A DNA stretch of 64,000 nucleotides, from assembly GCA_040414495.1 (NCBI GenBank), contig JBEDUI010000223.1, forward strand, positions 8,312 to 72,311, written 5' to 3'. Origin of the DNA: DATAVB01 sp040414495 (GTDB taxonomy: Bacteria; Actinomycetota; Actinomycetes; Mycobacteriales; QHCD01). Below are positions 61,026 through 64,000 of this stretch, in pieces (the first letter of the stretch is position 1; each line of letters opens with the position of its first letter). The notes beneath the pieces were generated by a model that saw only the letters and a list, made by a program, of their open reading frames with translations, was not told the DNA's origin and made no database searches. The position numbers and the translations under genes are program-made.

Positions 61026-61869
61026 TACGCGGCGGGCAGTGGCTGCGGCGATATCCACCGCCACAGAATTCGACCTGGCCGTCGACGACGTGATCGTTCT
61101 TAACGACTCCAACCGACTCGTCATCCGCCTGATGCCATGCGACATCGTCGCCCGAGTGACGCCCATGACACATTTCGCAAGCGCAGAGCAAGAAGTTGAA
61201 CTCGTGAGACGGCTGGCGCAGATGGACAGCCCGGTCGCTCCGCTCGATGCTCGGGTCGAACCACGCGTCTTCGTGCGTGACGGCTTCAAGATCGCCATGT
61301 GGGCCTACTTCGAACCTGTGCAGTCTCGACTGCTTCCGCCGCCCGAGTACGCGCAGGCGCTCGCACGTCTTCATGCCGGCCTGCGGCGGATCGAGGTCAC
61401 CACACCGCACTTCATGGATCGAGTAGCTGATATCCAACGAGACGTCGCCAGCCGTGACGTCATCCCCGATCTCGCGGATACAGACCGGGCGCTCCTAGCC
61501 GACACGCTGCGCGATCTGGGGCGATCAATCGTCAACCGGCACGCCCCCGAACAGCTGCTGCACGGCGAGCCGCACCCGGGGAACATCCTCAGCACGAAGA
61601 ACGGGCCGCTCTTCATCGACTTCGAGAACACCACCCACGGGCCTGTCGAATACGACCTGGCTTGGGTGCCTAGCGAGGTCAGCCAGCACTATCCCGACGC
61701 GGACCAAGATTTGCTCGGAGAGTGCAGGGGGGTCGTACTCGCGATCATCGCTGCGCATCGCTGGAGTCGCGACGACCAACATCCGAGCGGCCGGGAATCG
61801 GGAGTGGCGTTCCTTCACGCTGTGCGGGAGGGTCCGCCGTGGCCGGCGCACGACGAGGTCGTCTGGTAG
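61012..61869 (+). CDS. APH-fold phosphotransferase family protein
   Basis: A 285-residue kinase-like protein. ATG at 61012 with AAAGGA upstream, overlapping the previous gene by 14 bases. Catalytic loop LLHGEPHPGNIL: the usual catalytic Asp of HGDxxxxN is Glu, while the Asn is kept. FIDFENTTHGPVEYDLAW supplies the metal Asp. The D-to-E change may alter or weaken activity. It follows a nucleotide kinase, so the pair may work on one small molecule. A large hairpin follows the stop. Confidence 0.85.
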   Translation: MEAADTRRAVAAAISTATEFDLAVDDVIVLNDSNRLVIRLMPCDIVARVTPMTHFASAEQEVELVRRLAQMDSPVAPLDARVEPRVFVRDGFKIAMWAYFEPVQSRLLPPPEYAQALARLHAGLRRIEVTTPHFMDRVADIQRDVASRDVIPDLADTDRALLADTLRDLGRSIVNRHAPEQLLHGEPHPGNILSTKNGPLFIDFENTTHGPVEYDLAWVPSEVSQHYPDADQDLLGECRGVVLAIIAAHRWSRDDQHPSGRESGVAFLHAVREGPPWPAHDEVVW

Positions 61870-61897
61870 CCGAATGTCCGGGTTCACTGGACGGCTG

Positions 61898-61939
61898 CCC
61901 CAGCCTGTCGTCAAACGTTCGTTTGCCGACAGGCTGGGG
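61898..61939. terminator. Large bidirectional hairpin between convergent genes
   Basis: CCCCAGCCTGTCG (61898-61910) pairs with CGACAGGCTGGGG (61927-61939); inside, CAAACG and CGTTTG extend the stem after one mismatch. There is no T-run. It lies between the stops of the APH and SDR genes and can serve both. Confidence 0.65.
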
Positions 61940-61961
61940 CGGTAGCCATCCGTGCTGATCG

Positions 61962-62699
61962 TCAGGCTTGCACCGTGGGGCGGACGACGATCTCGCTGAC
62001 GTCGACGCCATCAGGCTGCTCAATCGCATAACCGATGGCGGAAGCGATAGCCGAGGGCGGCATGGCGATCTCGTTGCGCTGCTGGAGCAGCGCCGCTGCT
62101 GCCTCAGGGCTCGCTCCCTTGCCCACGCCCTCCGTGTTGGTAAAGCCCGGCGAGACGAGGGTGACACGCAAGTCGGGGCCGGACTCCTGCCGCAGCCCTT
62201 CGGTCAGCACTTTCACCGCCGTCTTGGTGGCCGCGTAGACAGCCTGGGGCGATTTCACGACATAGGCCGCGGTGGAGGCGACGTTGACGAACTGCCCGGA
62301 ACGCTGCTGGCGGAAGATGGGCAGGGCCGCCCCGATACCGTTCAGCAGGCCCGTGATGTGGGTGGCGACCATGGCGTCCCAGTCGTCCTGGCGCAACTCG
62401 TCGAACGGCGAGACTGCCATGGTGCCCGCGTTGGAGACCAGGACATCGAGCCGGCCGAAGCGATCGATTGCCGCATTCGTCAGGCATTTGAGGTCTTCGC
62501 GGTGCGTGACATCGACGACGACCCCGACGGCCGAGCCGCCCTGCGCCGTAATCCGATCCACCACCGCGTTCAGCCGGTCCTCCCGCCGAGCTCCGAGAAC
62601 CAGGCGGGCCCCCTGCTCGGCAAGATAGGTCGCTGTCGCCTCTCCGATGCCGCTGCTGGCACCGGTGAGTGCGATCACCTTGCCCTTGATGCCTGTCAT
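61962..62699 (-). CDS. Short-chain dehydrogenase/reductase (SDR)
   Basis: A 245-residue classical SDR: TGASSGIG (residues 13-20) for NADP binding with Arg at the second strand end (LGARREDRL), NAG near 90, catalytic Ser in VASTAAYV and Y-x-x-x-K in AVYAATKTAV. Many relatives are quinone or aldehyde reductases. It is divergent from a TetR regulator across about 140 bases with twin palindromes, so it is almost certainly under TetR control. Confidence 0.92.
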   Translation of the reverse strand: MTGIKGKVIALTGASSGIGEATATYLAEQGARLVLGARREDRLNAVVDRITAQGGSAVGVVVDVTHREDLKCLTNAAIDRFGRLDVLVSNAGTMAVSPFDELRQDDWDAMVATHITGLLNGIGAALPIFRQQRSGQFVNVASTAAYVVKSPQAVYAATKTAVKVLTEGLRQESGPDLRVTLVSPGFTNTEGVGKGASPEAAAALLQQRNEIAMPPSAIASAIGYAIEQPDGVDVSEIVVRPTVQA

Positions 62700-62749
62700 G
62701 ACCAGTCCTTAGTGAAATGTGTGCAGGTCGGTACGTTGACCTACGGTGG

Positions 62750-62803
62750 AACTGGGGGCACCTCCAGTTAACGTCCAGACTAACTGGGCACGCCTCCGGT
62801 TAG
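62750..62803. promoter_or_regulatory. Twin TetR operators
   Basis: Two palindromes share one consensus. AACTGG-N8-CCAGTT lies at 62750-62769, and CTAACTGG-N8-CCGGTTAG at 62780-62803. Their centres are 32 bases apart, about three helical turns, so two dimers could bind the same face. They fill the SDR/TetR divergent region. Confidence 0.75.
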
Positions 62804-62838
62804 CAAGTTGGAGAGCCCGAGAAGGGATGGCAAGCGCT

Positions 62839-63411
62839 ATGGCCGAGGGATCGCAACGGCCGTTGCGGGCTGACGCACGGCGTAACCGGGAGAAGATCCT
62901 CACGGCGGCAGAGCGCGTATTCGCAGCGGAGGGGCTCAACGCCCACTTCGAGCGCATCGCCAAAGAGGCGGGCGTGGGCAGCGCCACGCTGTACCGCAAC
63001 TTCCCCACCCGTGAAGCACTGGTCGAGGCCATCTACCGCAATGAGGTGGCCCAGCTGTGCGAGGCAGCCCCCACGCTGTTGGCAGCGAAGCCGCCCTTTG
63101 ACGCCCTGCATGCCTGGACCCGCCTCTTCCTGGACTACGTGACCACCAAGTACGGCATGATCGACGCCCTGCGCGCCATCGCCGCGACGGGGAGCAACCC
63201 GTACGGTCACAGCCGGGAAATGATCCAGGCCGCCCTGAGTGCGCTCATGGACGCGTGCGCAGCCGCCGGGACGATACGCACCGATATCAGCGCCACCGAT
63301 ATCAGCGCCGCTCTCGAAGGCATCGCCCTCACCTCGGCGAGCCCCGAACAACGCAAGCAAGCAGAACGCCTGCTCGACCTCACGCTAGACGGGCTGAAGA
63401 CCCGTTCATGA
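62839..63411 (+). CDS. TetR-family transcriptional regulator
   Basis: A 190-residue repressor. The N-terminal HTH lies around residues 12-55: LRADARRNREKILTAAERVF, then FERIAKEAGVGSATLYRNF. The C-terminal ligand domain ends in SASPEQRKQAERLLDLTLDGL. The start is uncertain between ATG 62827 and 62839. It faces the SDR gene and likely represses it until a small molecule binds. Its operators are the twin palindromes in the gap. Confidence 0.92.
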   Translation: MAEGSQRPLRADARRNREKILTAAERVFAAEGLNAHFERIAKEAGVGSATLYRNFPTREALVEAIYRNEVAQLCEAAPTLLAAKPPFDALHAWTRLFLDYVTTKYGMIDALRAIAATGSNPYGHSREMIQAALSALMDACAAAGTIRTDISATDISAALEGIALTSASPEQRKQAERLLDLTLDGLKTRS

Positions 63412-63533
63412 AGGCTGTACCTCGCCCCAGCGGTGGCAATGGGCGCTGCGGCCAACACAATCCACCTTGGACAAAATCCTGAGCTCGACTATTGAGATTT
63501 TCACTGGACTACCTATCGCGCCCTGAAGCTTGA

Positions 63534-64000
63534 CTACCCGAGAGCCAGGGACGCCAGCTGATCCGCGCGCGCCAAGAACTCTCGCTCCTTCAGCGTATTC
63601 TCGACCGACCCGTATTCCAGGGCGACCTGCACGCAGCACGCGAACGTCCAACCCGCGACCCGTTGCACGTCAAGATCTAGACGATCAGCGAAGAAGGCGA
63701 CCTCTTCGCAAGCCGCACGCAGGTCACGCGGGTCATGCAGCGAGAGGACCTGCTTCACGTCAAACGCGCGGTCACCCACGAACGGATACGGATCGATCGC
63801 CAACCATCCACGCTGCGATAGCACGACATTCCCCGGCCCGAGATCGCCGTGCAGCAACACGACATCGGCAGAAGATGCGAGCAGGGAGATGAACAGCTCG
63901 TCCGCCTGCGCCACGATGCCTCGATCGAACGGCTGCTCGAGACGATCGAACCACTCCCACATCGTCTCGCGGAAGCGCTCGACCAGCCTGTCGAGCGGCT
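63534..64000 (-). CDS. APH(6)-like phosphotransferase (N-terminus beyond window end)
   Basis: The visible 155 residues are the C-terminal half of a streptomycin 6-phosphotransferase/hydroxyurea kinase-like protein. VLLHGDLGPGNVVL is the catalytic loop with Asp and Asn, RGWLAIDPYPFVGDRAFD is a signature of the APH(6) family, and an alpha-helical tail follows. The frame is open through the window edge, so the start is outside. It could confer resistance or phosphorylate a native metabolite. Confidence 0.8.
   Translation of the reverse strand, partial: PLDRLVERFRETMWEWFDRLEQPFDRGIVAQADELFISLLASSADVVLLHGDLGPGNVVLSQRGWLAIDPYPFVGDRAFDVKQVLSLHDPRDLRAACEEVAFFADRLDLDVQRVAGWTFACCVQVALEYGSVENTLKEREFLARADQLASLALG

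Noticed and set aside
1..64000. CRISPR arrays, tRNA or rRNA genes, insertion sequences
   Set aside because: No regularly spaced repeats, no cloverleaf-like or rRNA-like sequence, and no transposase or integrase motif were seen on either strand.

Overview
The window is high-GC DNA from an actinobacterium, probably a filamentous, spore-forming soil type. The evidence is the strong GC bias at third codon positions, frequent GTG starts, several ABC sugar importers without their own ATPase, an F420-type (LLM) oxidoreductase, ECF, ROK, LacI and DeoR regulators, and a 2-methylisoborneol (earthy odorant) cluster. The genus cannot be fixed from sequence alone. No rRNA, tRNA, CRISPR array, transposase or phage gene was seen.

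Layout. 1-4638 (+): the end of a sugar-uptake operon (binding protein, two permeases) closed by a sulfatase. 4695-6047 (-): an ECF sigma factor fused to a degenerate F1-ATPase beta-subunit domain, the most unusual protein here. 6115-16181: a carbohydrate regulon divided by a divergent control region. Leftward run a binding protein, two permeases, a metallo-beta-lactamase-fold hydrolase, an FAD oxidoreductase and an amidohydrolase. Rightward run a DeoR regulator, a ROK sugar kinase and a GH4 glycosidase. 16236-22128 (-): two family 2B encapsulin shell proteins, IspH, 2-methylisoborneol synthase and geranyl-diphosphate C-methyltransferase in one tight operon. 22770-25982 (-): a third sugar importer, divergent from an SDR dehydrogenase (26105-26887). 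26940-30135: an LLM oxidoreductase, an APH-fold kinase and an MFS exporter. 30132-31139 (-): a HEPN-like protein with a zinc ribbon and lower-GC codon use.

31401-44770 is a glycan-degradation locus: a GH85 endo-beta-N-acetylglucosaminidase, a GNAT acetyltransferase, a fourth importer, a large multi-domain GH10 enzyme, a LacI repressor with visible operator-like repeats, and a divergent six-hairpin glycosidase. 45015-52315 holds small regulators and enzymes (ArsR/AHSA1 pair, geranylgeranyl-reductase-like flavoprotein, SnoaL-like, APH, VOC and RibD/DHFR-like proteins) and a 745-residue protein built from five repeats. 52996-56335 is a cell-envelope pair: a NodB-like/GT2 fusion whose NodB half has lost its metal ligands, and an LCP ligase. 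56351-64000 holds two tandem paralogous unknowns, a proline iminopeptidase, a glycosyltransferase, a frameshifted gene, a nucleotide kinase with an APH protein, an SDR/TetR divergent pair with clear twin operators, and an APH(6)-like kinase cut by the window end.

How they fit: four importers without ATPases imply a shared MsiK-type ATPase encoded elsewhere. Secreted glycosidases and a sulfatase release sugars, the importers take them up, and DeoR and LacI switches gate the loci. The encapsulin operon joins precursor supply (IspH), precursor methylation and cyclisation to a protein shell.
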